Assembly (NCBI GenBank): GCA_016649475.1
Contig: JAENXP010000185.1
Location: 1 to 5,772, forward strand
DNA length: 5,772 nucleotides
Direction: 5' to 3'
Origin: Burkholderiales bacterium
GTDB lineage: Bacteria; Pseudomonadota; Gammaproteobacteria; Burkholderiales; SG8-39
The translations under genes were made by a program, and so were the position numbers. This document shows, piece after piece, positions 5,747 through 5,772 of the stretch. Every line of letters starts with the position of its first letter. The stretch's first letter is position 1. The notes below the pieces were generated by a model. The model saw only the letters and a program-made list of their open reading frames with translations. It was not told the origin of the DNA and searched no databases.

Positions 5747-5772
5747 GCACGATCCTGCAGGTCAGCACCACA

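Noticed and set aside
5747..5772. Tail after tRNA-Val with a CCTGCAGG palindrome
   Set aside because: The stretch is too short to assign. The eight-base palindrome is expected by chance in GC-rich DNA, and no tRNA, terminator or coding start is seen.

Overview
The window is a compact, GC-rich stretch of proteobacterial chromosome carrying housekeeping genes, all on the + strand. The order recO-pdxJ-acpS-nagZ followed by uvrC-pgsA and a Gly-Cys-Val tRNA cluster, the high GC content and the protein motifs best fit a betaproteobacterium. This placement is an inference from gene order and motifs, not from a database search. E. coli has related blocks (recO-pdxJ-acpS, and uvrC-pgsA-glyW-cysT-leuZ), but far apart from each other.

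Layout. Positions 2-94 are the last 30 codons of recO (recombination mediator). Then come pdxJ (vitamin B6 synthesis), acpS (holo-acyl-carrier-protein synthase), nagZ (muropeptide beta-N-acetylglucosaminidase), a 217-residue family 5 (UDGb-type) iron-sulfur uracil-DNA glycosylase, and uvrC (nucleotide excision repair nuclease). The genes are packed tightly. Three junctions are 4-base GTGA overlaps and one is an 8-base overlap. The only gap before uvrC is 32 bases between nagZ and the glycosylase, and it is largely filled by a hairpin. A 123-base intergenic region follows uvrC, then pgsA (phosphatidylglycerophosphate synthase). A sigma70-like promoter overlaps the pgsA stop codon and would drive tRNA-Gly(GCC), tRNA-Cys(GCA) and tRNA-Val(GAC). 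The last 26 bases hold nothing I recognise.

How the genes fit together. The first six genes look like one translationally coupled operon mixing DNA repair (RecO, UDGb, UvrC) with cofactor synthesis (PdxJ, AcpS) and cell-wall recycling (NagZ). PgsA adds phospholipid synthesis. The tRNAs probably have their own growth-linked promoter.

Novelty. I see no new multi-gene system. The best leads are in the tRNA cluster. The tRNA-Gly acceptor stem has two adjacent mismatches that a CA-to-AC swap would repair. Two of the three tRNAs lack an encoded CCA end. The spacer after tRNA-Gly contains a perfect complement to its 3' acceptor strand. Secondary leads are the hairpin before the glycosylase gene and the direct coupling of that gene to uvrC.
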